A stretch of DNA of 64,000 nt from JAENVU01 sp031422675. GTDB lineage: Bacteria > Actinomycetota > Acidimicrobiia > IMCC26256 > JAENVU01. Positions 53,264-62,706 of the stretch are shown piece after piece. The position numbers and the translations under genes were made by a program. The stretch's first letter is position 1. The number at the start of each line of letters is the position of its first letter. The stretch lies in NCBI GenBank assembly GCA_031422675.1, contig JANPMG010000009.1:1-64000 (forward strand), read 5' to 3'. The notes under the pieces are model-generated. The model ran no database searches. It was not told where the DNA came from and saw only the letters and a program-made list of their open reading frames with translations.

Positions 53264-53290
53264 CGCGCCACCGGCTTCGGTCGGCGCGCG

Positions 53291-54838
53291 CTACTTCCAG
53301 CGGCGGCGGGTTCCGGCCAGCTCCTGCGCGTAGCCGGCGACCGAGGCCACCGAGCAGAGGGCCTGGTAGAGCAGCAGGAAGGCGACGTAGCCGATCCGGT
53401 TCTTCCGCACGCGCAAGTCGAGCGGGGCGAAGACCTTGCGCCGCTGGTGCAAGCGCAGTCCCCCATAGACGAACGCCGTGAGCGGCAGCACCAGCAACGT
53501 CCACACGCCCACGATGATCGGGACACCGATCGCGCACAGCACGAGCCCGGGCAGGAACACGCCGACGTAGGCGAGGTCGAGCAGCGGGATCAACAGGTCG
53601 ATCCCGGCGATGAGCTTGGTGAAACCACCGGGCTGGCGCCAGGGTGGCACCGTCCGCAGTCCCTCGAACATGCCGCGGGCCCAGCGCGCGCGCTGGCGCA
53701 TGAAGTGCCGCACACTCGTCGGCACATCGGTGAACGCGATCGCCGTCGGCTCGAAATACACGCGGCCGCCGTCGGCGAGGAGCCGCCACGTCACCACGAT
53801 GTCCTCACCGATCGCATCCGGCCAGCCGCCCACCTTGCGAATCTCCTCGGTCCGATAGAGCGAGAACGCACCCTGGGCAACGAGCGTGCTCTGGTACAGA
53901 CCCTGGACCCGCTTCACGACCGTGATCCCGAGGTAGTAGTCCCATTCCTGCATGCGCGTCAGCAGGTTGTCGCGCGAGTTGCGCACCAACACCGAACCGG
54001 CCACGGCCACCGTGTCGGGCGGTGCGGATTCCAACCGCGACACGAGCCGGCGCACTGCTTCTCGGTGGAGCAGCGTGTCGGCGTCCACGGTGATCACGTA
54101 GGCCGTCGAGATGTTGGCGAGCGCCGCGTTCAACGCATGGGCCTTGCCGGGCTCGGACTCGTGGACGACCTCGAGGTGAATGCCCAGCTCCGCCGCAACC
54201 TGTTCGGCGACCATGCACGTACCGTCGGTGGAACCGTTATCGGCGAGCACGATCGTGATCGGTCCGGCGTAGTCACTCGCCGCGGCGCGACGAATCGTGT
54301 CGGCGATACCCGCCTCCTCGTTCCGGGCGGCGATCACGATCGAGACACCGGTGGTGGGGCTGTAAACCGTGAGCGGTGGCTGGCGATCGAGAACTGCCGA
54401 GATCGCGAGGAACGCCACCAGGAATCCGGGGATGAACGCCAGCAGTCCGATGACAACCCACGCGAACGTCACACCGACATCGGCAGCGAGCTCGTCGTGC
54501 CACGGGACGGAGAGATACACCGAGACACCGAGCCACATGCCGGCCACCACCAGGGCCAGCACCAGCTTCGCCGCCACCGGGATGTACAACCGCCGACGGC
54601 GCACAGGCTCGGGCGCGAGGTCCGGTCGCGCGGCCGGAGGCCCGAGTGCCACTTTCGGTGTGAACATGACCGCGGTCGATTCCCGAACCGTTTCGCCGGT
54701 TTCGGGCGCGCGGGCGCGCACGGGTTCCGATTCGGTGTCGACCGCGCCGGTGTCGATATTCCCCGGCTCCAGATGGGACAAACCATGCGGCTGGATCGGC
54801 AGAACCAGTCGGCGCCTGAACGACGCGATCATCGCCAC
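53291..54838 (-). CDS. Processive family-2 glycosyltransferase, membrane
   Basis: The 515-residue protein has a disordered N-terminus (about 1-80), two transmembrane helices (about 85-150), and a GT2 domain with VSIVIAARNEEAG, the donor Asp in LADNGSTDGT, DADTLLH (DxD) and the processivity motif QRARW. Several C-terminal membrane helices follow. This layout is that of hyaluronan/poly-N-acetylglucosamine/cellulose-type synthases. It likely extrudes a polysaccharide. The start is GTG 54838 or ATG 54832; neither has a clear ribosome-binding site. It is divergent from an exported hydrolase. Confidence 0.87.
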   Translation of the reverse strand: MAMIASFRRRLVLPIQPHGLSHLEPGNIDTGAVDTESEPVRARAPETGETVRESTAVMFTPKVALGPPAARPDLAPEPVRRRRLYIPVAAKLVLALVVAGMWLGVSVYLSVPWHDELAADVGVTFAWVVIGLLAFIPGFLVAFLAISAVLDRQPPLTVYSPTTGVSIVIAARNEEAGIADTIRRAAASDYAGPITIVLADNGSTDGTCMVAEQVAAELGIHLEVVHESEPGKAHALNAALANISTAYVITVDADTLLHREAVRRLVSRLESAPPDTVAVAGSVLVRNSRDNLLTRMQEWDYYLGITVVKRVQGLYQSTLVAQGAFSLYRTEEIRKVGGWPDAIGEDIVVTWRLLADGGRVYFEPTAIAFTDVPTSVRHFMRQRARWARGMFEGLRTVPPWRQPGGFTKLIAGIDLLIPLLDLAYVGVFLPGLVLCAIGVPIIVGVWTLLVLPLTAFVYGGLRLHQRRKVFAPLDLRVRKNRIGYVAFLLLYQALCSVASVAGYAQELAGTRRRWK

Positions 54839-54893
54839 GAAGTACGGTGCAATCCGTCTATATCGCCGAGACCAGGAGCAAGGGGCATACTCA

Positions 54894-55889
54894 ATGCACC
54901 CCCGTGGCTCAACCCGCAGGATTACGACGGGCTGCCTGCTCGTCGTCGCCGTGGTGACGGCGAGCGCCTGCTCAGATGACGGGAATCAGAAACTGCCCCA
55001 GCAAAAGCCCAGTCCACGCAACGGGTCCAACCCCGCGCCGGACACCGCTCCGCCGCCCACCACGCTCGCCGCGCCGTTGGGGCCGATCACGGCCGGCGCG
55101 AGTGGATCTTTCGAGTTCACCGAGTACGCGCCGCTCGAGGATCGGCCGATCACCGTGTGGTTCGACGCGCCGGAAGATCTCAGATCGGCCCGCGTGCTCG
55201 TGGTCATGCACGGTCAGCAGCGCAACGGCGAGGAGTACCGAGACGAGTGGGCCCCCTACGCCCGCCGCCAGGGTGCGCTGCTCATCGTGCCCGAGTTCTC
55301 GGACGAGTTCTATCCCGGCCCCGAGCGGTACAACCAGGGGAACATCTCCGGCGACGACGGCGAGCTGAATGCGGAGTCCGAATGGAGCTTTTCCGCGATC
55401 GAACCGCTCTTCGACCACGTCCGGTCGCTCACCCAGAACCAGAGCCCGGGCTACGTCATCTACGGACACTCGGCGGGGGCGCAGTTCGTGCACCGGTTCA
55501 TGTTGATGAAGCCGACGAATCGGGTGACTCGCGCCGTGAGCGCGAACGCAGGTTGGTACACCGCGCCGCAGACCGACGTGGCGTTTCCGTACGGTCTGGC
55601 CGCCAGCCCATCCACGAACGCCAGTCTCCGTCGTGCACTGGCCGCGCCCCTCACCGTGCTGCTCGGAGAGCGTGACGTCGAGACTGACAGCGACAATCTC
55701 CGCCAGACGCCGGAGGCCGACCGGCAGGGGTCCAACCGACTTGCCCGCGGGCGCTTTTTCTTCTCCGCCGGGCGAGAGAAGGCCGCCGAACTCGGGACGG
55801 CGTTCGGCTGGGAAATCCAGACCGTGCCCGGGGCCGAGCACTCGGATATCGAGATGGCGCCGGCCGCCGCCGCCATCCTGTTGCCGTAG
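54894..55889 (+). CDS. Lipoprotein alpha/beta-hydrolase (paralogue of 61414-62556)
   Basis: The 331-residue lipoprotein has a signal ending ASAC, a Pro/Asn-rich linker, and a feruloyl-esterase/PHB-depolymerase-like hydrolase: VVMHGQQRNGEEYR (oxyanion region), GALLIVPEFSDEFYPGP, nucleophile YGHSAGAQFVHRF and His in GAEHSDIEM. It shares long blocks (GSFEF..YAPL.DRP, NAGWYTAP, VAFPYGL) with the hydrolase at 61414-62556, so the two are paralogues. It could trim a surface polymer or its ester groups; that is inference from the surrounding genes. Confidence 0.85.
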   Translation: MHPRGSTRRITTGCLLVVAVVTASACSDDGNQKLPQQKPSPRNGSNPAPDTAPPPTTLAAPLGPITAGASGSFEFTEYAPLEDRPITVWFDAPEDLRSARVLVVMHGQQRNGEEYRDEWAPYARRQGALLIVPEFSDEFYPGPERYNQGNISGDDGELNAESEWSFSAIEPLFDHVRSLTQNQSPGYVIYGHSAGAQFVHRFMLMKPTNRVTRAVSANAGWYTAPQTDVAFPYGLAASPSTNASLRRALAAPLTVLLGERDVETDSDNLRQTPEADRQGSNRLARGRFFFSAGREKAAELGTAFGWEIQTVPGAEHSDIEMAPAAAAILLP

Positions 55890-55952
55890 AAACACCGACC
55901 CGCCGGAACGAGCGCCCGGCGCACGGGGATCTCTGCGATCAGGCGGCGCTCG

Positions 55953-57134
55953 TCAAACCTGACGACGCAAACGCAGGTTCAGCTCCGCGCCGTCACCACG
56001 GACGACGGCCTTGGGATTGAGCGATCCCAGGAGTGCGACCACCTGTCCGGCGTCGCACGGCCGGGGTTGGTAGGAAACGACTGCGTTGTCGGTCTGGATG
56101 CACTTCATGCGAATCGCCAGCCGGTCCCGGGCACCGAACGAAGTGGTCAGCACCAGTCCGTAGCCGGGCGCCGCATCCGTAAATCTTCCCGGCGTCGTAA
56201 ACACGTAGTTGCCGATCGAGTACACCACCGGCATGCCGTCGATGATCTCGATCGGCTGGACGACGTGCGGATGCAGCCCAATCACGAGGTCATAGCCCGC
56301 GGCGGCAAAGGCTCGGGCCAGCATCCGTTGGCGAACGTCGACCGGGGCGTAGTTCTCGCCCCACTGCACGTGAGCCACGACCCGATCCGCACCCGCCCGC
56401 CGGGCGAGCTGGATGCCATCCGCGATGCTCGTGGCGTTGAGCTGGTGGATGCCCGGGCGATCGCTCCGCGCGATGTTGAGGCCGCTGTCGTCCGCGAACC
56501 CGACGACGGCAATGGTCCCGGCATCGGAGTCCACGAGCAGCGGCAGCCGTGCCTTCGTATCGTCGGCGCCTGCGCCGAAGGTCTTCACCCCGGCGCCCCG
56601 AAAGTTCCTGATGGTGTCGGTCAAACCGGTCGGGCCGTAGTCCAACACGTGATTGTTGGAGAGAGAAACCGCATCGATTCCGGCGGCGGCGAACGCACTC
56701 GCGGTTCGGGGCTGGGCCTTGTAGATGAACCGCTGCAGCGGATCGAAAGCCTGCCCATGATTCGTGAGCGGACCTTCCGCGTTGGCAATCACGACATCGG
56801 AATCCGCGGGCGGCTGGACGAGGGCGGCCGGCCAGTTCACGCCGTTGAGATCGAGGAGCGGTTGGCCGGCATCGCCGAGCAAGGTGTCGCCGAGCCAAGT
56901 GATCGACACGCCCTTGCCGGTTCCCGGCACCGAGACGCGCGGCGCGCCCTCCGCAAGATTGGCGACGGACTCGTTCGCCGTCGCCGCCACGACGATCCCA
57001 ATACAGAGGGTGCCCGCAACCACGAGCGCGATCGTTACTCGGCGCAAACTACGGGGCAGCCGCCGACGGCGACGACGTTGCGTCGACCTGACCCGCGATG
57101 GGGTCCGGGAAGTTCGCGCGGTTCTCCGAGTCAC
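55953..57134 (-). CDS. CapA-family (poly-gamma-glutamate synthesis-like) protein
   Basis: The 393-residue protein has an Arg-rich N-terminus and one membrane anchor (VTIALVVAGTLCIGIVVAAT), then a CapA metallophosphatase-like domain. ITWLGDTLLGD stands for the usual FxGDxxL and is followed by VVIANAEGPLTNHG, SLSNNHVLDYG, VVAHVQWGENYA, LVIGLHPHVVQP and YSIGNYVF. CapA/PgsA proteins work in export or anchoring of poly-gamma-glutamate capsules, but many homologues stand outside that pathway, and no CapB/CapC is seen here. GTG start overlaps the ABC exporter stop (GTGA). Confidence 0.88.
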   Translation of the reverse strand: MTRRTARTSRTPSRVRSTQRRRRRRLPRSLRRVTIALVVAGTLCIGIVVAATANESVANLAEGAPRVSVPGTGKGVSITWLGDTLLGDAGQPLLDLNGVNWPAALVQPPADSDVVIANAEGPLTNHGQAFDPLQRFIYKAQPRTASAFAAAGIDAVSLSNNHVLDYGPTGLTDTIRNFRGAGVKTFGAGADDTKARLPLLVDSDAGTIAVVGFADDSGLNIARSDRPGIHQLNATSIADGIQLARRAGADRVVAHVQWGENYAPVDVRQRMLARAFAAAGYDLVIGLHPHVVQPIEIIDGMPVVYSIGNYVFTTPGRFTDAAPGYGLVLTTSFGARDRLAIRMKCIQTDNAVVSYQPRPCDAGQVVALLGSLNPKAVVRGDGAELNLRLRRQV

Positions 57135-58828
57135 GAACGTAGACGGTCCGCTTCGATGGTGTGGGCAGAACGATTCCGCGCCCGATACTCCTCCGCCGAG
57201 AGGTACTCCTGAACTCGCCCGTTCGCCATCACGCAGACATGGTCGGCGATCGCGATCTCAGCCGGGTCGTGGGTCACCAACAGGACTGTGCCGCGATAGT
57301 GAGCGACGACGCGCCGGAAGAGTTCCATGGTCGCGGCGTCGAGATTGCTCGTGGGCTCGTCGAGCAACAGGAGCCGAGGATTGCCGAAGATCGCGCGCCC
57401 GAGCGCGATGCGCTGGCGTTGGCCGGCGCTGAGGTTCGTCCCACCCTCAGTCAGCCATGCCCCCAAGCCTTCCGGTCGTTCCGCGAAGATCTCGTCGATG
57501 CGACAGCTCATCACCACTCGTTCGAGCTGCTCATCGGTGGCGTCGCGATATCGGTAGGACAAGTTTCGACGGATGGTCCCCCGCATCAACGGAAGGTCCG
57601 GGCTCACGAACCCCATCGCACGGTAGGTGGATCGCCGCGTGCATTCGGCCAGCAGCTGATCGTCGATGACGATGTCGCCGGTATCCGGCTCGACAAATCG
57701 AGCGAGGAGCGACAGCAACGTCGACTTGCCCGCACCGTTGGGACCGGTGATGGCAACGATCTCGCCACCCGCGACGGTCAGGGAGACATTGTGGAGCGCA
57801 CCTTCGACCGTGACGTTCCGGAACTCCACCTGGCCGGCCCGAGGCCGCAGCGCCACCATGTTCGGGCCATCCTCGGGCTGGATGGCGCGATTGAAGAAGT
57901 CGTTCAACTTGCGCCGGGATACCTGCCCCGCAGGCCAGTACTCGTTCACTCGCCCGAGAACGCGGATCGGTCCGCTCAGGAACCGGACGGCGGTGATCGC
58001 CGCAACGATGTCCGCCAAAGTCGCCTGCTTGCGGGGGATCGCGTACACGCCCACGATGACCACGGCGCACACTGCGAGGGATCCGGCACCGGAGGAAATG
58101 GCGCGCAGCCGACCGCGCGTCGCCACCATCCGGATGTCGGCCTGAATGAGGTCGTGGCTCTGAGTGGCGAGCCGCGAACGTTCACCCGCCACCCGCCCGA
58201 ACACCTGGACCACCGCGAGCGAGCGGATCTGTTCGATGATGTTGCTGGCCAACAACGACCGACGCCACCGGACGGCTCGGGTGGCTCGACGAACCCGATC
58301 GCTTGCGGCGAGCGATATGGCTGCGCCGACGAACAGGACCCCGATGACGGCAACCGCGGCGAGCACGCTGGTGAAGAACAGCACGACGACGCCACCGGTG
58401 ACGGTGAGCGCGTTGACGATGCCGCGGGCGAGACCCCGGCTGAGCCAGGTCCGCAGGCTGGACAGGTCGCCGGTGAAGCGCAGGATCAAGGCTCCCTGCG
58501 ACGAACGCAGCACCGAGCGTGGCGACATGGCGGTCAAATGTCGGTGCAGATCCACTCGGATCCGACCCACTGCGTCGTAGCCGGCGGTCTCGGCCACCGT
58601 GAACTCGGCGCCGCGGGCGACGGCGAGAACGATCGACACGGCGATCAGCAGCGCCACGGTCACCGTGAGATCGCTCGATCGGACCGCCGGACCGGAAAGC
58701 CGCCCAATGGCTTGATGGATCAGCAGCACGAAGGCGACGACACTCCCGCCCTGGATCAGTCCGATGATGACGAGCTTGACGAGGTCGCGCCGGGTGATGG
58801 TGAACGATCGCGTCCTGCGTGCGCTCAC
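57131..58828 (-). CDS. ABC exporter, fused membrane and ATPase domains
   Basis: The 565-residue half-transporter has about six transmembrane helices (about 15-310) and an ATPase domain with Walker A TGPNGAGKST, signature LSAGQRQ, Walker B LLLLDEPTSNLD and H-loop VTHDP. As a type-IV (MsbA/peptide-exporter-like) half, it would form a homodimer and export a lipid, peptide or polymer precursor. It is coupled by GTGA overlaps to the P-loop protein upstream and CapA downstream, so the three products probably act together. Confidence 0.9.
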   Translation of the reverse strand: MSARRTRSFTITRRDLVKLVIIGLIQGGSVVAFVLLIHQAIGRLSGPAVRSSDLTVTVALLIAVSIVLAVARGAEFTVAETAGYDAVGRIRVDLHRHLTAMSPRSVLRSSQGALILRFTGDLSSLRTWLSRGLARGIVNALTVTGGVVVLFFTSVLAAVAVIGVLFVGAAISLAASDRVRRATRAVRWRRSLLASNIIEQIRSLAVVQVFGRVAGERSRLATQSHDLIQADIRMVATRGRLRAISSGAGSLAVCAVVIVGVYAIPRKQATLADIVAAITAVRFLSGPIRVLGRVNEYWPAGQVSRRKLNDFFNRAIQPEDGPNMVALRPRAGQVEFRNVTVEGALHNVSLTVAGGEIVAITGPNGAGKSTLLSLLARFVEPDTGDIVIDDQLLAECTRRSTYRAMGFVSPDLPLMRGTIRRNLSYRYRDATDEQLERVVMSCRIDEIFAERPEGLGAWLTEGGTNLSAGQRQRIALGRAIFGNPRLLLLDEPTSNLDAATMELFRRVVAHYRGTVLLVTHDPAEIAIADHVCVMANGRVQEYLSAEEYRARNRSAHTIEADRLRS

Positions 58829-60033
58829 GAGAAATCGCCGACGGGCGGGGGCAACAGGTCGTCCATCTCGGGGTTGTTGAACTCCTCCAGGACCGATCGC
58901 TCGAGGCGTTCCAGATCGATGACTCCGCCTTTCATCAGCATCGTCGCGATGTCGGGGTTGCTGAGCTGAGGCGTCGCGATGACCGGGACGTCACAGAACT
59001 CAGCCGCTTCGCGATGGGCGAGGGGAGATCGAGTCAAGAGTCCGCTGACACAGAGCAAGGGAAGACCGAGCTCGAGGAGATGACGGCTCCCGGCGAGAGC
59101 ACCCATGGCATCGCTCGCGGCGAAGATCACTCCGTCCACGCAGGACCGGAAGACTTCGCTGCGCAGGAGTTGGGCAGTCTCGGTCTGGAAGAGACCGTCA
59201 GCCACTTCGATCACGATCTCACTGCAGCCCTGATTCGTCAGATGGTCGACGAGACGAACGAAGTTGTTCTCGATCGTCTCGAACGGGATTCGGAAAGTTG
59301 TCGCCAGCCCGACGTCGGTGAAGTCGGCGACGCAGTGGGCGCCGGCATCGACCATCACCCAGTAGTCGGCCCCCGACCCCGTGCCGGTTGCCTTCGTAGC
59401 TCCCGGCCGACCGCCGGCGAGCCGTGTCCCCCGAACGAGCGACTCCACCGTGGTTGTCTTTCCCGAGTTCATGGCCGTACCGAAGACGGCAATGCTCGGT
59501 GGGCGTTCGACCGACAGCACGGGCGTATCGAGGGTGAACTGCGACAGGTTGATGGGCGAGCCGTACCGGTCCGCTACGAGGCCCAGCGCACTGATGTCGG
59601 TGGCGCGGCGAACTGCGCCGCTGCGCGACTGAACCGTCGATGCGATCCCTCCCGATGCGACGAGTTGCGTGCGGCCGAGGCGCAGCGGCACGTGTGATTC
59701 GAACTGGTCGGTGGCGTATCGGTCGCCATAGACAACCAGGATCTCGTCTCCCACGTGGAGGCGAGCGCGGCGCCCGGTCGTGAGTTCGATCTTTCCGTGA
59801 TGGCCGATGCGGTCCACCCGAGCGAGCACGACATCTCCGGCACGCGGGCGGATCGCACCGGCGAGCAGCGTGGGCCGGTGTTCCGCGACGAGCCGATCCA
59901 GATCAACGTGACGCGTCGTGAACGCGGCTTTGGCCCGCAAGAGTCGATCCAGCGGAAGCAGCTCGGCCGATGTGTCCCGAACCCATCGGGGCTGGACCAC
60001 ATCGCCCGACGTGCCATTGGTCGCAACCGCCAT
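58825..60033 (-). CDS. P-loop NTPase resembling DUF1611 proteins
   Basis: The 402-residue protein has an N-terminal beta-rich domain (about 50-170) and a P-loop domain with Walker A GTAMNSGKTT at 185-194. ATKATGTGSGADYWVMVDAGAHCVADFTDVGL and IVIEVADGLFQTE follow, as in the C-terminal half of DUF1611 proteins. That family includes the D-glutamate N-acetyltransferase DgcN, so the presence of a CapA partner hints at glutamate-containing polymer metabolism; this link is speculative. ATG 60033 has GGGAG upstream. It is first in the three-gene operon with the exporter and CapA. Confidence 0.75.
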   Translation of the reverse strand: MAVATNGTSGDVVQPRWVRDTSAELLPLDRLLRAKAAFTTRHVDLDRLVAEHRPTLLAGAIRPRAGDVVLARVDRIGHHGKIELTTGRRARLHVGDEILVVYGDRYATDQFESHVPLRLGRTQLVASGGIASTVQSRSGAVRRATDISALGLVADRYGSPINLSQFTLDTPVLSVERPPSIAVFGTAMNSGKTTTVESLVRGTRLAGGRPGATKATGTGSGADYWVMVDAGAHCVADFTDVGLATTFRIPFETIENNFVRLVDHLTNQGCSEIVIEVADGLFQTETAQLLRSEVFRSCVDGVIFAASDAMGALAGSRHLLELGLPLLCVSGLLTRSPLAHREAAEFCDVPVIATPQLSNPDIATMLMKGGVIDLERLERSVLEEFNNPEMDDLLPPPVGDFS

Positions 60034-60236
60034 CTGCTTCTCCCAACCCTTGTCCTGCCTGGTACGTACGCGCTTTTTCCGCGCCAAACGCCCATCCACC
60101 CTAGCGAATGACGAAACGTAGCCTACTGGACGATCTACACAATCCGCTCACCTACACTGAATGTGGGCGCGCCCTTGATGCTGAGCGATCACGGTGCTCG
60201 GGCTCAAACTGGGTTCGTTGCCGGAGAGGGAGCAGG

Positions 60237-61364
60237 ATGAGTCGATGGAAAACTTTCGGGGCGATGGCGTTCGGCCTCGTGGGGTTGATCTTCGTGGCTG
60301 CGTGCGGCAGCAACGAGTCAGCAGCACCGGTCCCACCGACCGCGACGGCGGCCCCGACGAGCGACACCTCGCTCCCGGGAGGCCGGAGCGTGAGCGATCC
60401 ACTGGCCCGTACGGTCGCCGCACTCGTCGAAACTGCGCCGATTGCTCGCAGCGGCGACGCGTCGGAGGACGTGGCGATCTGGATTGATCCGATCGACCCT
60501 TCGCGCAGCACCATCATCGGGACCGACAGTCGTGGGATCGCGGTGTATGACCTCGGCGGCACCCAGCTCCAGTACCTGCCGGACGGTGAGCTCCACAACG
60601 TCGATATCCGGACCGGGTTCCCGCTCTTGGGGGTTCCCGTGGCCTTGGTGACGGCCGGGAACCGTGCGAACAACACGATCAACATCTACATCGTCAACCC
60701 GCTCTCGCGGCTGCTCGAGAACGTCGCCGCTCGACCGATTCAGCCCACGGCCGTCACCTTCGGTTCATGCATGTACCACAGCAAAGCGAATGGAAAATTC
60801 TTCTTCTTCGTCACCAGCTCGGAAGGGAACGTCGAACAGTGGGAGCTCTTCGAATCGGCGGGGAAAGTGGACGCGCAGAAGGTGCGTGACTTGAGTGTTT
60901 CCCCCGGCCAGCAGCTCGGCGCCTGTGTGGCTGACGACGAGCTGGCTCGCTTCTACGTCGGCGAGAAGAAGAGCGGAATCTGGCGCTACGGAGCGGAACC
61001 CGACTCCGCGGAGCCACGGGTTCGTGGCGATGCGATCGGCTCGACCGGCCATCTCGTCGCCGACGTCGAGGGACTCACCATTGCCTATGGCCCGGGCAAC
61101 GCCGGGTACCTGATCGCGTCGAGCGAAGGAAACAACTCCTACTCCGTCTACGAACGCGCCGGCATCAACCAGTTTGTGCAGCGGTTCGACATCAGGGGCG
61201 GCGGAATCGACGGCGCCGAGGACACCGACGGCATCGACGTGACCACCGCGAGTCTGGGCCCGATGTTTCCCACCGGCATCTTCGTCGCCCAGGACGCCAG
61301 CAACGACGGTGGGAATCAGAACTTCAAGATCGTGCCCTGGGGGAGCGTCGCCGTCGACGGCTGA
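60237..61364 (+). CDS. Beta-propeller phytase-like lipoprotein
   Basis: The 375-residue lipoprotein (lipobox FVAAC) has the beta-propeller phytase layout: the calcium-site segment SGDASEDVAIWIDPIDPSRS, ELHNVDIRTGF, QLGACVADDELARFYVGEKKSGIWRY, YLIASSEGNNSYSVYER and DTDGIDV. These Ca2+-dependent enzymes release phosphate from phytate outside the cell. ATG 60237 has AGGGAG upstream. Divergent from the P-loop/ABC/CapA operon (203 bp between starts); a TACACT near 60165 is a possible -10. Confidence 0.85.
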   Translation: MSRWKTFGAMAFGLVGLIFVAACGSNESAAPVPPTATAAPTSDTSLPGGRSVSDPLARTVAALVETAPIARSGDASEDVAIWIDPIDPSRSTIIGTDSRGIAVYDLGGTQLQYLPDGELHNVDIRTGFPLLGVPVALVTAGNRANNTINIYIVNPLSRLLENVAARPIQPTAVTFGSCMYHSKANGKFFFFVTSSEGNVEQWELFESAGKVDAQKVRDLSVSPGQQLGACVADDELARFYVGEKKSGIWRYGAEPDSAEPRVRGDAIGSTGHLVADVEGLTIAYGPGNAGYLIASSEGNNSYSVYERAGINQFVQRFDIRGGGIDGAEDTDGIDVTTASLGPMFPTGIFVAQDASNDGGNQNFKIVPWGSVAVDG

Positions 61365-61393
61365 CGAGCAGCCCGAGCCACGGTCGTCCGAGC

Positions 61394-61423
61394 ACCAGTC
61401 ACCCGAACACCAGTCACCCGAAC
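61394..61423. repeat. Two tandem copies of a 15-bp unit
   Basis: ACCAGTCACCCGAAC occurs twice head to tail at the convergent ends of the phytase and the hydrolase. The second copy contains the stop codon of the hydrolase, so the duplication may have shifted its C-terminus. Confidence 0.6.
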
Positions 61424-62556
61424 AGGATCCTCGCCGCGGCCGGGACCATCCCGCCGTTCGAATGCGCGACCCCCGGAACGGTCTGGAGCATCCAGCCGAA
61501 GGGGGTGCCGAGTGAGCGCGCCGTCGTCAGCCCGGCTTGGAAAAAGAACGAACCGCGAGCGAGCCGGTGCAGGCCCTGGCGATCCGCGCCTGCCGTGTGG
61601 CGGAGGTCCGGGTCGGCGGGGTTCGTGTCGTTCTCGCCGAGCAGAACTGCGACGGGCAGTGCGAGCGTGCGCCGCAGACCGGCGTCCGTGACCGGTCCAC
61701 CGCGTAGCCCGTAAGGAAACGCGACGCCGAGCTCCGGTGCGGTGTACCAACCGGCGTTGGCGACGACCGCACGCTTGACCCGATGGTTCGGCGTCAAGAA
61801 CAAGAATCGGTGGACGAACTGCGCGCCGGCCGAGTGCCCGTACATGAAGTAGCCGTCGGTTCGGTTTCCGGTATCCGCTTGCACGAAATCGAAGAGCGGC
61901 TCGATCGCGGCGTAGCTCCAGCGACTCGGCGGCTCGGACTCCACATTGCCGAGGTTGTAGGCATCACTGCCGGGATAGCTCGCCTCGGAGAACTCCGGAA
62001 CGATCAGAAGCGCGCCGGCACGGCGCGCTTCGTCCAACCAGCTGTTTCGGTAGGACTCGCCCGTTCTCCCCTGTCCGTGCATGACGACGATGACTTTGGC
62101 GGTGGTCAACTCCCTCGCCGGCGCGTCGTACCAGACCCTCAATGGTCGGTCGGCCAGCGGCGCGTAGCCGCGGAACTCGAACGATCCGGTCGAACCGGGA
62201 ACGATCGACGAGAAGCTCGGTGGCGACGGTGCCGGGATCGGCGCCGGCGGTGAAGTCGTGCCGTTCGAGATCCCGCCCGTCGTCGGTGGGGTCGGCTGCG
62301 GAACAACCGTTGTCGGCGACGTCGTGGTGGTTGGCGCCGAGCGCGAAACCCGATGGGGGTGACGGTGTCGGCGTTGACGCCGGGCGTTGGTCAGCGCCGA
62401 GCCGGTGGAGCGCTGAGGCGCGTGTGCACTCACCGCGTTGGCATTCGCAGCGGCTTCCAGCGTCGGTCCGTCGATCTGGCCCACCGGGAGGAGCACCGCC
62501 AGGGCGAGGATGCCGATCGCTACCCGGCGAGGTGCCGCTGGTCCGCCACTGCGCAT
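61414..62556 (-). CDS. Exported alpha/beta-hydrolase (paralogue of 54894-55889)
   Basis: The 380-residue protein has an N-terminal export signal or anchor (VAIGILALAVLLPVG), then a linker of about 90 residues rich in Pro, Thr and Arg/His, and the same hydrolase domain as the lipoprotein at 54894: VVMHGQGRTGESYR, GALLIVPEFSEASYPGS, YGHSAGAQFVHRF, NAGWYTAPE, and His in GVAHSNGG. Unlike its paralogue it lacks a lipobox Cys. ATG 62556 is preceded by GGGAGA; a GTG at 62577 is possible. The two paralogues frame the CapA operon and phytase. Confidence 0.83.
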   Translation of the reverse strand: MRSGGPAAPRRVAIGILALAVLLPVGQIDGPTLEAAANANAVSAHAPQRSTGSALTNARRQRRHRHPHRVSRSAPTTTTSPTTVVPQPTPPTTGGISNGTTSPPAPIPAPSPPSFSSIVPGSTGSFEFRGYAPLADRPLRVWYDAPARELTTAKVIVVMHGQGRTGESYRNSWLDEARRAGALLIVPEFSEASYPGSDAYNLGNVESEPPSRWSYAAIEPLFDFVQADTGNRTDGYFMYGHSAGAQFVHRFLFLTPNHRVKRAVVANAGWYTAPELGVAFPYGLRGGPVTDAGLRRTLALPVAVLLGENDTNPADPDLRHTAGADRQGLHRLARGSFFFQAGLTTARSLGTPFGWMLQTVPGVAHSNGGMVPAAARILFG

Positions 62557-62706
62557 AAATGTCTCCCGACCAAACACCGAGGAATGCTGGATCGGGAAAG
62601 CCCCAACCCCGCCTCAGTAAATGTCGACAGGTACGGCGCAAAAACTTGAATGAGGTCCCGTACTCAAGCGCCGCGCGCCGACGCTGCGGGCGGTCCCGCG
62701 GCTGTT

